DNA of 64,000 nt from Streptomyces shenzhenensis (GCF_021462265.1 NZ_JAJONF010000051.1:1-64000); one strand, 5' to 3'; shown: positions 41,370 to 50,500, counted from the first letter of the stretch. Notes: a model not told the origin generated them from the sequence alone. Numbers and translations: made by a program.

Positions 41370-42460
41370 GGTGTGGGGTCCGCGGGTCCGTCTTCGGAGG
41401 CCGACGCCGGCGGGCGGGGCGGAGCCGCCGGTGTGCCGTGGGCCGCGTCGGCCCCGGTGCGCAGCCGGCGGGCCGAGTACCCGGCCAGGCCGACGGCGAG
41501 CAGCAGTGTGCCGCCGTAGAACAGGGGGACCGTCCAGAACGCGGCGCCCAGCTGGCCGATCCCGGTGAGGCCGACGGCCAGCACGGCGACGGCGACGAGC
41601 GTGCCCAGGGCGTTGGGACGGCCGGGCCGGATCGCGGTGGAGCCGAGGAGGGCGCCGACGAACGCGGGCAGCAGATAGTCGAGACCGACGCTGGGATTGC
41701 CGATCTGCTGCTGAGCCGCCAGCAGCACCCCGGCGAAGCCGACGATCAGCCCCGACGCCGCGAACGCGTAGACGGTGTACCTGCGGGCCGGAATGCCGAC
41801 CAGCTCGGCGGCCCGCGGGTTGGCACCGATGACGTACAGGCACCGGCCGAGCGGCAGCCGTTCCAGCACCACCCACAGGACGACGGCGACGCCGAGCACG
41901 TAGAACGCGGGCAGCGGCAGGCCGAGGAGCGTGGAGTCGTAGAGGTCGGTGAAGGCGGCCGGCAGACCGCCCGGGCCCGGGACGACCCTGCCGCCGCCGG
42001 TGACCCAGCCGGTCACGGCGTACAGCATGCTGCCGGTCCCGAGGGTGGCGATGAACGAGTCGATGCGGCCGAACTCGACGATCAGACCGTTGAGGACGCC
42101 CACCACCCCGCCGCCGGCGATCACCGCCAGGCACGCCCAGGGCCACGGCCATCCGGCGTCGACGACGAGCCGCAGCACCATGACATGGGCCAGTCCCAGA
42201 CCGTAGCCGAGGGAGAGATCGAAGGAGCCGGTCACGATGGGGACCATGGCGGCGAGCGCGAGGACGGCCGGGATCGACTGGGTGGACAGGATCGAGTCGA
42301 CGGTGTCCCGGGTGGGGAACGTGTGCGGCAGCACCAGGGAGAAGGCCAGCACGAGCAGCGCGGTGAGAACCACAAGGCCGTAGGCGCCCGCGAGGTGCCA
42401 GCGCGGACTGCGCCCGAGCGGCCGGGGGCGGGGCGAGGAGGGGGGCGGCGCGGCGGTCAT
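41366..42460 (-). CDS. ABC transporter permease, ribose/galactose family
   Basis: The protein has 364 residues. About 9-10 helices of the BPD_transp_2 fold carry the diagnostic GSFDLSLGYGLGLAHVMV (helix 2-3) and EFGRIDSFIATLGTGSMLYAVTGW. GANPRAAELVGIPARRYTVYAFAASGL is the coupling-helix region contacting the ATPase. ATGA overlaps on both sides fix translation coupling. It probably works as a homodimer, since only one permease gene is present. Confidence 0.9.
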   Translation of the reverse strand: MTAAPPPSSPRPRPLGRSPRWHLAGAYGLVVLTALLVLAFSLVLPHTFPTRDTVDSILSTQSIPAVLALAAMVPIVTGSFDLSLGYGLGLAHVMVLRLVVDAGWPWPWACLAVIAGGGVVGVLNGLIVEFGRIDSFIATLGTGSMLYAVTGWVTGGGRVVPGPGGLPAAFTDLYDSTLLGLPLPAFYVLGVAVVLWVVLERLPLGRCLYVIGANPRAAELVGIPARRYTVYAFAASGLIVGFAGVLLAAQQQIGNPSVGLDYLLPAFVGALLGSTAIRPGRPNALGTLVAVAVLAVGLTGIGQLGAAFWTVPLFYGGTLLLAVGLAGYSARRLRTGADAAHGTPAAPPRPPASASEDGPADPTP

Positions 42461-43968
42461 GAGTCCGTGGCGGTGCCGGGGGCAGGCAGGGCCGAGGCCG
42501 CCCGGGCCAGCGCCGTGACCGTGAGGCCGGCCCCGCTCAGCTCGGTGGCCGCGCGGCCGCGGACGAACACCAGGGCACGCCGGCACACGCCCGCCACCTC
42601 CTCGAAGTCGGTCGAGACCAGCAGCACCGCGAGACCGCCGGCCAGCGCCTCGTCGAGCAGGCGGTGCAGCGCGGCCTTCGCCCCGACGTCCACGCTCGCG
42701 GTCGGCTCCTCCAGGATCAGCAGCCGCAGGTCCGCTCTGAGCCATCGCCCGATCAGGACCTTCTGCTGGTTGCCGCCGGACAGGGTGGCGAGGGGGGCCT
42801 CGGTGTCGCGGGGGCGCACCGCGAACCGTTCGATCAGCTCCGCGGCCCGGGCGCGTTCGTGGCGGGGACCCGTCCAGCGCAGCGCGGGCAGACCGCCCGC
42901 CCGGGGATTGGCCAGCAGGTTCTCGCGCACGGTCAGCCCCATGGCACAGCCCTCCCGCTGTCTGTCGCCGGGCACGAGGCCGACCGCGGCGGCGACGGCG
43001 TCGGTGACGGTGCGGGGCCGGTAGGGCCGGCCGGCCAGAAGGGCCCGGCCGCCGAGGAAGGGCCGGGCGCCGGCCAGCGCGCGGCCCAGCTCCACGTGTC
43101 CGGCGCCCGAGAGGCCGACCAGGCCCAGGGCCTCCCCGGCCCGCAGCTCGAGGGTGACCGGTGCCGTGCCGGCGGTCCGTGCGCCGTCGAGGACCAGGAC
43201 GGGCGGGCCGCCCGCGGGCACGGCGGCGGGAAGCGGGCGGACGGGTTCCGTGCCGACGATGTCGTGGACCAGCCGGGCGGGGCTGTGGCCCGCCAGCGGG
43301 CCGTGGCTGACGAGCCGGCCGTCGCGCAGGACGGCGAAGGCGTCGGCCACCTGGAACACCTCGTCCATGCGGTGGGTGACGTAGAGGATGCCGCGCCCCT
43401 GGTCCCGCAGGGCGTGCAGGACCCCGAAGAGGCGGGCGCAGTCGGCGGCGGGCAGGCGGGCGGTCGGCTCGTCGAGCACGACGAGCCGGGCCTGCGCCGC
43501 CAGGGCCCGGCCGACGGCGACCAGCGAACGCTCGGCGGGACCGAGCCGGGCGACCGGCGTGTCCGGATCGAGGTGCCCGCCGACCGCCTCCAGGGCCTCG
43601 GCGCACCGCTGCCGGGTCAGCCGCCAGGAGATCAGTCCGGCGCGGCGCGGATATCCGGTGGTCAGGGCGATGTTCTCGGCGACGGTCATCCACTCCACGA
43701 GCCCGAGGTCCTGGTGGATGAAGGACATCCCGCGGGCGGCGGCGCGACTTCCGAGCGGGTGCCCGGCCACCGTCACCGAGCCCGCGTCGGCATGGTGGAC
43801 CCCCGCGAGCACCTTGATGAGCGTGGACTTTCCGGCACCGTTGGGCCCGAGCAGGGCGAGCACACTGCCGGCCCTGACGTCGAGGTCGACCCCGTCCAGC
43901 GCACGGGTCCCGCCGAACCGCTTGGCGAGCCCGCGGATCCGTACCAGCGGGTCGGGAGGGTCGTGCAC
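42457..43968 (-). CDS. ABC transporter ATP-binding protein, two-domain RbsA/MglA type
   Basis: The protein has 503 residues with two ABC domains. Domain 1 has an intact Walker A (GPNGAGKSTLIKVLAG, 38-53) and Walker B (LVVLDEPTARL), but its signature is altered (LGPAERSLVAVGRAL). Domain 2 has a degenerate Walker A (GLSGAGHVELGRAL) with a canonical signature TLSGGNQQKVLIGRWL and LLILEEPTASVDVG. This asymmetry is normal for the family. The GTG start follows a CGGAG site. It is the first gene of the ATPase - permease - binding-protein operon. Confidence 0.92.
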   Translation of the reverse strand: MHDPPDPLVRIRGLAKRFGGTRALDGVDLDVRAGSVLALLGPNGAGKSTLIKVLAGVHHADAGSVTVAGHPLGSRAAARGMSFIHQDLGLVEWMTVAENIALTTGYPRRAGLISWRLTRQRCAEALEAVGGHLDPDTPVARLGPAERSLVAVGRALAAQARLVVLDEPTARLPAADCARLFGVLHALRDQGRGILYVTHRMDEVFQVADAFAVLRDGRLVSHGPLAGHSPARLVHDIVGTEPVRPLPAAVPAGGPPVLVLDGARTAGTAPVTLELRAGEALGLVGLSGAGHVELGRALAGARPFLGGRALLAGRPYRPRTVTDAVAAAVGLVPGDRQREGCAMGLTVRENLLANPRAGGLPALRWTGPRHERARAAELIERFAVRPRDTEAPLATLSGGNQQKVLIGRWLRADLRLLILEEPTASVDVGAKAALHRLLDEALAGGLAVLLVSTDFEEVAGVCRRALVFVRGRAATELSGAGLTVTALARAASALPAPGTATDS

Positions 43969-44083
43969 GGAGATCTCCGGGGGTCGGCCTGGCGTTTTCT
44001 TCGTCCCGGCGCTGCCTCTCGCCAGCGATACTAGTGGGACAGATCATGGCATTCCGGATCCGGCGCCCATGTGGTGAACACGT

Positions 44084-44095
44084 GGCGAATTCGCC
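44084..44095. promoter_or_regulatory. Palindrome upstream of the ABC operon
   Basis: GGCGAATTCGCC is a perfect 12-bp palindrome 116 bp before the GTG of the ATPase gene and 71 bp beyond the stop of the phosphatase gene upstream. It may be an operator for the importer or part of a phosphatase terminator. Confidence 0.3.
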
Positions 44096-44165
44096 GGCCG
44101 AGATGACACCGACGGGTCAGCCGGGCCCATGACCGTGAGCGTCCGCGATCCGAGCGCCCGCGGCC

Positions 44166-47100
44166 TCAGGCGGCGCCGAGCGCGCACTCCGCCCAGATGA
44201 CCTTTCCCTCCCGGAGGTAGCGGGTGCCCCAGCTCCGGGTCAGCTGGGCCACCAGGAAGAGGCCGCGGCCGCCCTCGTCGGTGGTGGCCGCCCGGCGCAG
44301 GTGCGGGGCGGTGTTGCTGTGGTCGGAGACCTCGCAGATCAGGGTGCGGTCGTGCAGCAGGCGTACGCGCACGGGACCGGAGCCGTGGCGGATGGCGTTG
44401 GTGACCAGTTCGCTCAGCACCAGCTCCGCGGCGAACGCGGTCTCCTCAAGTCCCCAGTCGGCCAGTCGGCGCAGCGCCGACGAGCGGACCTCGCTGACGA
44501 GGGACGGGTCGGCGGGCAGGTCCCAGGTGGCGATCCGGTCGGGGGCCAGGGCACGGGTACGGGCGACGAGCAGGGCGATGTCGTCATCCGGGTGGACCGG
44601 AGCCACGGTGTCCAGGACCGTCTCGCAGATCTCCTCGGGCGTACGGCCCGGGTGGGCGAGGGTGTCGCGCAACCGGCCGAGAACCACGTCGACGTCGCGG
44701 TTCCGGCCCTCGATGAGCCCGTCGGTGTAGAGGACCAGCCGGCTGTCCTCGGGGAGGTCGACGTCGACCGCTTCGAAGGGCAGGCCGCCGAGGCCCAGCG
44801 GGGGCCCGGCCGGCAGGTCGGGGAAGCAGACCGTGCCGTCGGGGAGGACGAGCGCGGGGGGCGGATGCCCGGCCCGGGCCATGCTGCACTGCTGCGTGGT
44901 CGGGTCGTAGACGGCGTACAGGCAGGTCGCGCCGATGATGCCCGCCTCGCCCGTGGCGGGAGCCTCCCGGTCCAGGCGGCCCACCAGGTTGTCGAGGTGC
45001 GTGAGCACCTCGTCGGGGGAGAAGTCGAGTTCGGCGAAGCTGCGGGCGGCGGTGCGCAGCCGCCCCATGGTGGCGGCCGAGAGCATCCCGTGCCCCACCA
45101 CGTCACCGACCAGGAGGCCGACCCGGGTGCCGGAGAGGGGGATGACGTCGTACCAGTCGCCGCCCACGTCGGACTCCGCGGGCAGGTAGCGGTGCGCCAC
45201 CTCGACGGCGTCCTGGTCGGGCAGGCCCTGCGGGAGCAGACTGCGCTGCAGCGCCAGGACCATGGTGCGCTCCCGCGTATAGCGGCGGGCGTTGTCGACG
45301 GACAGGGCGGCCCGGCCGGCGAGTTCCTGGAGGAGCGAGCGGTCGTCGTCGTCGAAGGGGGCGGAGTGCTGCCCGCGGTAGAACGCGGCCACGCCGAGGA
45401 TGACGCCGCGGGCCACGAGGGGGACGGCGACGAGGGAGCGGACGTGGCTCAGCAGTGCGTCCGTGTGCTGCGGGTCGTGGGCGAGCCAGCCCATGGCTGC
45501 CCTCAGGTCCGGTTCCAGCACCGCCTGCCCGCTGGTCAGGCAGCGCAGCTGCGGCGTGGCCGGGCCGTAGTCGACGCGCTTGCCGACCGGGTAGAAGGGA
45601 CAGTCGTCGGCGATGCCGTGGACCACCGTGCGATACAGGTCCGAGAAGGGGTCGGCGGCCTCCTCGCCCCGCAGTACGGCCTCGGGCAGGTCGATCGTGA
45701 CGTGGTCGGCCAGCCGTGGCACCGCCGTCTCGGCGAGCTCCTCGGCGGTACGGCGCACGTCCAGGGTGGTCCCGACGCGCGTGCTGGCGTCGCTCAGCAG
45801 CTCCAGGCGGCGCCGGGCGGCGAGCGCGTACCGGCCCACGTGCGGCTCTCCCACCAGCACCAGCCCCCTGGCCGGCGGACCTGCCGGGGTCGGTGCGTCC
45901 GGACGACCGCCCACCGCCGCGCCGGTGCCCCCGCCCGGCTCGACCGCCATCGTGCCGGCGCCGCGCGTACCGGCTCGCAGGGGCACGGGCCCGGTCGCCG
46001 CGGGAAGGGAAGGCGGGCCGGGTGCCGCGGGGACGGGTGCCGGGACGGGTGCCGGGCCTGTCGCGGCCACGGGAACGGCCGTGGACGGCGGAACGGTGAG
46101 GACGACGGACGTCGCCTGGACGCGCGTGACGGCGGCTTCCGCGGCCGTGGCGGACCCGGCGGTGGCGCGGGCGAAGCCGGTGGGGGCGAGGGCGAGGCGC
46201 GGTTCCTCGGCGGGCCACGCGATGAGGAGCGGCTCGTACGGTACCGGGCCGGGCAGGACGGCCTCGGTGACGAAGCCCTCCACCCCCGTGGGGGTCGTCA
46301 TCGGACGGCTCACCAGCGTGACCTCCCGGCCGTCGGACAGGACCACGCGGACCGCGGCCCGCTGTGCGCGGGAGATCAGCTGGGCGGCCTTTTCCCGCAG
46401 GATCGCCTGGTCGCCGGGGCGTATCCCGGGGCCCAGGTCGCCGACCCCGACGCTGTGGTGCGGCAGGGCGGCGGTCTCGGCGCGGGTGTCCAGGTACGCC
46501 CGCAGCAGGGCGCGCTCGCGTTCGGAGCTCTGTCCGAGCAGCCGCCTCTCGACGGCGTGGGCCGCCCGGCGTATCACCGTGGCCAGCGCCGGGTCCTCGA
46601 CGCCGCGCGGGTAGCCGAGGCACAGAACGCCCTCGATGCGGCCGCTGATCGGGTCGCGGACCGGAACGGCCCGGCAGGCGTTGCCCTGCGAGCGTTCGGC
46701 GAAGTGCTCGGCGCCGTAGACCTGGACGAGTTGCCGCTCGGCCAGCGCGAGCCCGATGCCGTTGGTGCCGGCGTACTGCTCGGCGAAGACGAACCCGGGG
46801 ACGCGCTGGAACGCCGGGAGGGTCCTGGCCAGGGACGGCTCTCCGAAGCGGCGCAGCAGCACGGTCCCGTTCGCGTCCGCGAGGGAGATGTTCATCCTGG
46901 TGCCGGCGAACCAGGACTGCAGCCGGTCCAGCACCGGCACGGCCGCGCGGACGATCCGGGAGTCGTGCTCGAAGTCCTGCAGGAAGGGGAGCCCGGGCTG
47001 GTCGGGGGAGAGCCCCAGGGCCCGGCAGCGCTGCCACGAGTGCCAGATGGGGACGCGGACGCCGGCTTCGACCGCCTCGCCCTGCAGAAAGCGCTCACGC

Positions 47101-47198
47101 GAACGGGCGGGCCCCTTGCCGTCCGTCGCTGTCGCTTTCCCGCCACCCCGAACCACGCTTCGCCTCATTCGCTCCCGCAGAATCCGTTTCCCTACCAT
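44166..47198 (-). CDS. Multidomain PP2C phosphatase with AcoR-like GAF, second GAF and anti-sigma kinase domain
   Basis: The protein has 1,010 residues. The N-terminal 60-220 resembles the sensor half of AcoR/DhaR activators (WFAGTRMNISLADANGTVLL, AEQYAGTNGIGLALAE, GNACRAVPVRDPISGRIEG). A Pro/Ala/Gly linker (about 355-445), a GAF domain (about 460-640; LVAVPLVARGVILGV) and a SpoIIE PP2C domain (about 660-870; GGDWYDVIPL, LVGDVVGHG, RAGHPPPALVL, LYTDGLIEGR) follow. An RsbW-like HATPase (about 890-1005; LVLSELVTNAIRHG, DEGGRGLFLV) ends the protein. It probably controls an anti-anti-sigma factor and sigma-B-like partner switching. The start at 47198 matches a leaderless promoter; 47168 is an alternative. 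Confidence 0.92.
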   Translation of the reverse strand: MVGKRILRERMRRSVVRGGGKATATDGKGPARSRERFLQGEAVEAGVRVPIWHSWQRCRALGLSPDQPGLPFLQDFEHDSRIVRAAVPVLDRLQSWFAGTRMNISLADANGTVLLRRFGEPSLARTLPAFQRVPGFVFAEQYAGTNGIGLALAERQLVQVYGAEHFAERSQGNACRAVPVRDPISGRIEGVLCLGYPRGVEDPALATVIRRAAHAVERRLLGQSSERERALLRAYLDTRAETAALPHHSVGVGDLGPGIRPGDQAILREKAAQLISRAQRAAVRVVLSDGREVTLVSRPMTTPTGVEGFVTEAVLPGPVPYEPLLIAWPAEEPRLALAPTGFARATAGSATAAEAAVTRVQATSVVLTVPPSTAVPVAATGPAPVPAPVPAAPGPPSLPAATGPVPLRAGTRGAGTMAVEPGGGTGAAVGGRPDAPTPAGPPARGLVLVGEPHVGRYALAARRRLELLSDASTRVGTTLDVRRTAEELAETAVPRLADHVTIDLPEAVLRGEEAADPFSDLYRTVVHGIADDCPFYPVGKRVDYGPATPQLRCLTSGQAVLEPDLRAAMGWLAHDPQHTDALLSHVRSLVAVPLVARGVILGVAAFYRGQHSAPFDDDDRSLLQELAGRAALSVDNARRYTRERTMVLALQRSLLPQGLPDQDAVEVAHRYLPAESDVGGDWYDVIPLSGTRVGLLVGDVVGHGMLSAATMGRLRTAARSFAELDFSPDEVLTHLDNLVGRLDREAPATGEAGIIGATCLYAVYDPTTQQCSMARAGHPPPALVLPDGTVCFPDLPAGPPLGLGGLPFEAVDVDLPEDSRLVLYTDGLIEGRNRDVDVVLGRLRDTLAHPGRTPEEICETVLDTVAPVHPDDDIALLVARTRALAPDRIATWDLPADPSLVSEVRSSALRRLADWGLEETAFAAELVLSELVTNAIRHGSGPVRVRLLHDRTLICEVSDHSNTAPHLRRAATTDEGGRGLFLVAQLTRSWGTRYLREGKVIWAECALGAA

Positions 47199-47203
47199 AA
47201 AAG

Positions 47204-47232
47204 GATATACGGTGCATTACAGACATCGTCCA
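47204..47232 (-). promoter_or_regulatory. Promoter for a leaderless phosphatase mRNA
   Basis: On the minus strand TGGACG (47232-47227), 17 bp and TATATC (47209-47204) are followed by CTTTT and the ATG at 47198, which is the predicted transcription start itself. No ribosome site precedes this ATG, consistent with leaderless initiation. The AT-rich block stands out from its surroundings. Confidence 0.6.
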
Positions 47233-47239
47233 TTCGGTG

Positions 47240-48214
47240 TCACAGAACGGCGACCGGGTTGACCGGCGAGCCCGTCCCGCCCGGGATATCCAGCGGCGCC
47301 ACGACGAGCAGGAACTCGTGCCGTCCCGCCCGGGCCGTCGCGGCCGCCAGTGCCTCAAGGCCGAGGTTGTCCAGGAGCGGCACCCCCATCGCGGCCAGCA
47401 GCAGGGCGTGGACGGGCGAGTGCACGCCGTCCACGGGGGAGGGCCGTACGTCACTGTCGCCGTCCCCGCCGAGCAGCGCGATGCCGCGCTCGGCCAGCAG
47501 CGGTACGGCGTCCACGTGGAAGCCCGCGCAGGCCGTGTCCGGGTCCCAGGCGCCGAGGTCCGCGCGGCGGCGGGCCTGCCCGGAGCGCAGCAGCACCGCG
47601 TCGCCCTCGCCGATCCTGACGCCGAGCGCCCGCTCCGCGGTGATGACGTCCGCCGCGTGCACCGCCAGCCCCGGCTCCAGCCAGCGGACCCCCAGGACGG
47701 CGGGGAGGTCGAGGAGAACGCCCCGGGTGACGAGGGGGCCGAGCGCCGACACCGCCGCGAACCGCGTCCCCGCCGCACCGACGGCCTCCCTCGCCGGCCG
47801 GCCGCCGTAGAGCTGTCCCCGGTAGGAGACATGGCACAGGGCGTCGAGATGGGTGACGGCCTTGCCGTGGTAGTCGGCGGCGATGAAGTCCTTGTGGGTG
47901 GCGGGCTCCGGGCTCTGCACGTCACCGAGATCGGTCATGTGGTGCAGGGCGGGCCGGGGGTTGTCGGGGCCGGGCACGGTGTTCCAGGGCAGCGCCAGCG
48001 GTACGACCTGACCGGACCGCACCGCACCCGTGGCCCGCCGCACGTGCTGCGCGGTCACCCGGTTCCAGGCGCCGCGGTCGGCCGGGGTCCAGCGGCCCCA
48101 GGTGCGGACCGCCGCGAAGAGCGTGTCGAACTCCCGGCGGGAGACGGCGGGCCCGTTCCCGGCACCGGCCGGCCCCGGATCCGGACCGTCCGCGGGGCTC
48201 GCGCTCGCGTTCAT
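47240..48214 (-). CDS. Cyclase-family (kynurenine formamidase-like) metal hydrolase
   Basis: This 324-residue protein of the cyclase/KynB superfamily has the metal motif in the form YHGKAVTHLDALCHV (HxGxxxxHxDxxxH, about 115-127), which replaces the classical HTGTHxDxPxH. RIGEGDAVLLRSGQ and ERGIALLGGDGDSDVRPSP are other conserved segments. Members open cyclic amides or act on isatin or polyketide-type compounds, and the substrate here is unknown. It lies between two PP2C phosphatase genes. Confidence 0.85.
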   Translation of the reverse strand: MNASASPADGPDPGPAGAGNGPAVSRREFDTLFAAVRTWGRWTPADRGAWNRVTAQHVRRATGAVRSGQVVPLALPWNTVPGPDNPRPALHHMTDLGDVQSPEPATHKDFIAADYHGKAVTHLDALCHVSYRGQLYGGRPAREAVGAAGTRFAAVSALGPLVTRGVLLDLPAVLGVRWLEPGLAVHAADVITAERALGVRIGEGDAVLLRSGQARRRADLGAWDPDTACAGFHVDAVPLLAERGIALLGGDGDSDVRPSPVDGVHSPVHALLLAAMGVPLLDNLGLEALAAATARAGRHEFLLVVAPLDIPGGTGSPVNPVAVL

Positions 48215-48364
48215 CCGTGTTCACCGTTCCCAGCGTCGGGCTTCCAGCCTCGCACGACCCGCGCCGGCCCGCCGGGTCCGCAGGGCCGGTCGCACGGCGG
48301 GCAGAGCCGCGGCCCGGACCGTAGATTGAGGAGGAAGCCGTTGAGGCGGGAAGGAGCGTCAGCG

Positions 48365-49615
48365 GTGGCATCGCGGGTTGATCACACGGCGCTGTTCGCC
48401 GCGACACCGAGCCCGTATCTCGTGCTCGGCCCCGACCTGGTCATCGTCGATGTGAACCGGGCCTATCTGGCGGCCACCCGGCGCACCCGGGAGGACCTGG
48501 TCGGGCGGCACATCTTCACCGCGTTCCCGGACAACCCCGCCGACCCCGACGCCGACGGGGTCCGCAATCTCGGCGCCTCCCTGCACCGGGTCCTCGCCAC
48601 CGCCCGGCCCGACACGATGGCGCTGCAGAAGTACGACATCCCCGTCATGGGGAGGCCCGGGGCCTTCGAGGAGCGCTGGTGGTCCCCGGTGAACACCCCC
48701 GTGCTCGGCCCGGACGGGCAGGTGGCCTACATCATCCACCGGGTGGAGGACGTCACCGCGTTCGTCAAGGAGTACCGGGCCGCCCGTCCCCACGGCTTGC
48801 AGGCGGGGGAGCGGCCGGAGGAGACGCAGGCGCTGGAGGCGGAACTGTACGCGCGGGCGCGGGAACTGCAACGGCTCAACGAGGAGCTGCGGCAGGCCCA
48901 CACCCGCGAACGCGAGGTCGCCTTCATCCTGCAGGAGGCCATGCTCCGCGTCCCCGACCTGGCCCACCACCGGGACATCGCGGTGCGCTACCTGCCCGCC
49001 ACCGGCTCCCTCAACGTCTGCGGTGACTGGTACGACGTCGTCGACATCCCGCCCGACCGGTTCGCCGTCGCGGTCGGCGACGTCATCGGCCACGGCCTGG
49101 AGGCGGCGGCCGTCATGGGCATGCTCCGCAGCGCCCTGTCCGCCGCCGTCCGGGCCCTGGAACGTCCCGCCCAGGCCCTGGAGGTCCTCGGCCTGTACGC
49201 CAGGTCGGTCGAGGGGGCGCTGGGCACCACCGTCGTCAAGGCCGTCGTCGACCTGCGCAGCCGTCTGATCACCTACAGCAGCGCGGGCCACCCGCCGCCG
49301 ATGCTCATCCACCCCGACGGCAGCTGCGAACTGCTGGACCAGGCCACCGACCCACCGCTCGGCGCCCGTCCGCACCACGTCCCCCGCCCGCAGGCGAGCC
49401 TGGCCTACAGACCAGGCGACACCCTCGTCCTGTACACCGACGGGCTCATCGAGCGGCGGGACCAGGACATCGATGTCGGCCTGAATCAACTGGCCCATGT
49501 CCTCGGCGAGTTCAACCATCTGGGCACCGAACAGCTCGCCGACACCGTCCTGGCCCGCCTGGGCGTCGCCAGCGGCGGCCTGGACGATGTCGCGCTCATC
49601 GTCGTACGGCTCTGA
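48365..49615 (+). CDS. PAS-domain SpoIIE-type PP2C phosphatase
   Basis: The protein has 416 residues. A PAS domain (about 5-135; YLVLGPDLVIVDVNRAYLAA, GQVAYIIHRVEDVT), a coiled coil (about 155-185; ELQRLNEELRQAHTRE) and a SpoIIE PP2C domain (200-415; CGDWYDVVDI, VGDVIGHG, SSAGHPPPMLI, LYTDGLIERR, DDVALIVV) are all intact. The GTG at 48365 has AAGGAG 9 bp upstream, so this start is preferred to TTG codons further upstream. The PAS domain probably senses a ligand or redox state. There is no kinase domain, unlike the neighbouring 1,010-residue phosphatase. Confidence 0.92.
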   Translation: MASRVDHTALFAATPSPYLVLGPDLVIVDVNRAYLAATRRTREDLVGRHIFTAFPDNPADPDADGVRNLGASLHRVLATARPDTMALQKYDIPVMGRPGAFEERWWSPVNTPVLGPDGQVAYIIHRVEDVTAFVKEYRAARPHGLQAGERPEETQALEAELYARARELQRLNEELRQAHTREREVAFILQEAMLRVPDLAHHRDIAVRYLPATGSLNVCGDWYDVVDIPPDRFAVAVGDVIGHGLEAAAVMGMLRSALSAAVRALERPAQALEVLGLYARSVEGALGTTVVKAVVDLRSRLITYSSAGHPPPMLIHPDGSCELLDQATDPPLGARPHHVPRPQASLAYRPGDTLVLYTDGLIERRDQDIDVGLNQLAHVLGEFNHLGTEQLADTVLARLGVASGGLDDVALIVVRL

Positions 49616-49623
49616 GCCGTACG
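49603..49623 (+). terminator. Perfect hairpin overlapping the phosphatase stop codon
   Basis: CGTACGGCTC-T-GAGCCGTACG has 10-bp arms around one base. The TGA stop (49613-49615) is at its apex. The second arm can also pair with the following CAGCCGTAGG, giving alternative stems. Convergent tetR lies 39 bp further on. It is a likely terminator. Confidence 0.65.
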
Positions 49624-49661
49624 GCTTCCAGCCGTAGGACTCCGACGGGGGAGCGGAGTTC

Positions 49662-50240
49662 CTAGCGGCCGGCGCGCACCCCGTCCAGGGCGATGCCGAG
49701 GACGCGGTCGCGCTGGGCGTCGTCGTCGAAGGCCGTGGCCGTGATGCCGGAGACCATGCGGAGCAGGTCGCCGATCTCCATGTCGGTGCGGACCGCGCCC
49801 GCCTTCTGGGCCCGCTCCAGCAGCGGGCCGCCGGCCGCGTACATCGAGTCACGGCAGGCCTGGAAGATCTCCGACTCGTCGTTCAGGGCCTCGCGCACCG
49901 CCCGCTTGGTGACCATGTAGCCGGTGAAGCGGTCCAGCCACGAGGTCAGCGCCTGCCACGGCTCCAGCTCGGCCAGGTCCACGGAGGCCCGGCACAGCGC
50001 GTTGACCTCGTCCGCGTAGACGCTCTCGAAGAGGTCGCGGCGGGTGGGGAAGTTCCGGTACAGGGTGCCGATCCCGACCCCCGCGCGGCGGGCGACGTCC
50101 TCCAGGGAGACGTCCGCGCCCCGCTCGGCGAACGCCTCGCGGGCGGCCGTGATCAGCGCGTCGTAGTTGCGGGCGGCGTCCTTACGGTGCGGTCTCCGGG
50201 ACGCGACGATTCCACTGACGGGGAACGGACTGTCCGTCAC
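49662..50240 (-). CDS. TetR-family repressor of the adjacent MFS exporter
   Basis: The protein has 192 residues. The HTH region is DALITAAREAFAERGADVSLEDVARRAGVGIGTLYRNFPTR split over about 25-68, followed by a helical ligand domain. The GTG start at 50240 follows GGGAGG. It is divergent from a DHA2 MFS gene with a 20-bp perfect palindrome between them, the classical arrangement of a drug-responsive TetR/exporter pair. Confidence 0.92.
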   Translation of the reverse strand: MTDSPFPVSGIVASRRPHRKDAARNYDALITAAREAFAERGADVSLEDVARRAGVGIGTLYRNFPTRRDLFESVYADEVNALCRASVDLAELEPWQALTSWLDRFTGYMVTKRAVREALNDESEIFQACRDSMYAAGGPLLERAQKAGAVRTDMEIGDLLRMVSGITATAFDDDAQRDRVLGIALDGVRAGR

Positions 50241-50290
50241 TGCTGCCTCCCGCGTGACAAGGGTGAACCGGAGGGATTCCTCGACTTCGG

Positions 50291-50336
50291 TTGAAGCGGA
50301 GGGTGGCCTCCAGTAGAGTGGAGGGGTACCTCCACT
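50291..50336 (+). promoter_or_regulatory. MFS promoter with palindromic TetR operator
   Basis: TTGAAG (50291-50296), 17 bp and TAGAGT (50314-50319) form a promoter. AGTGGAGG-GGTA-CCTCCACT (50317-50336) is a perfect 8-bp inverted repeat covering the last -10 bases and the start point. TetR binding would block the promoter. Confidence 0.75.
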
Positions 50337-50409
50337 TTAGCAGTGCGGAGCGGCAACGCCATGGCCGGACGCGGCCCGGCCTCCGCCTCCCGCGCGCTCA
50401 CCGGCATCT

Positions 50410-50500
50410 CCGTCACCTTTCCTCTGCTTTCCCCTGCTTCCCTTCCGTTTTTCCCCCTGCTTCCCTCCTTTTCCCTCCTTTTCCCTCCGTTCCGATTTCG
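50410..50500 (+). other. Polypyrimidine tract in the MFS leader
   Basis: About 90 bases immediately before the ribosome site are almost only C and T, with tandem TTTTCCCTCC units at about 50463-50490. The opposite strand carries several GGG runs separated by AAAAGGA or AAGCA, able to form G-quadruplexes or a triplex. The transcript would have a long C/U-rich, unstructured leader. Confidence 0.6.

Noticed and set aside
41366..44047. Permease fused to an 890-residue upstream extension
   Set aside because: The upstream part is the wrong frame of the ATP-binding protein gene; the permease ATG at 42460 overlaps that gene's stop.
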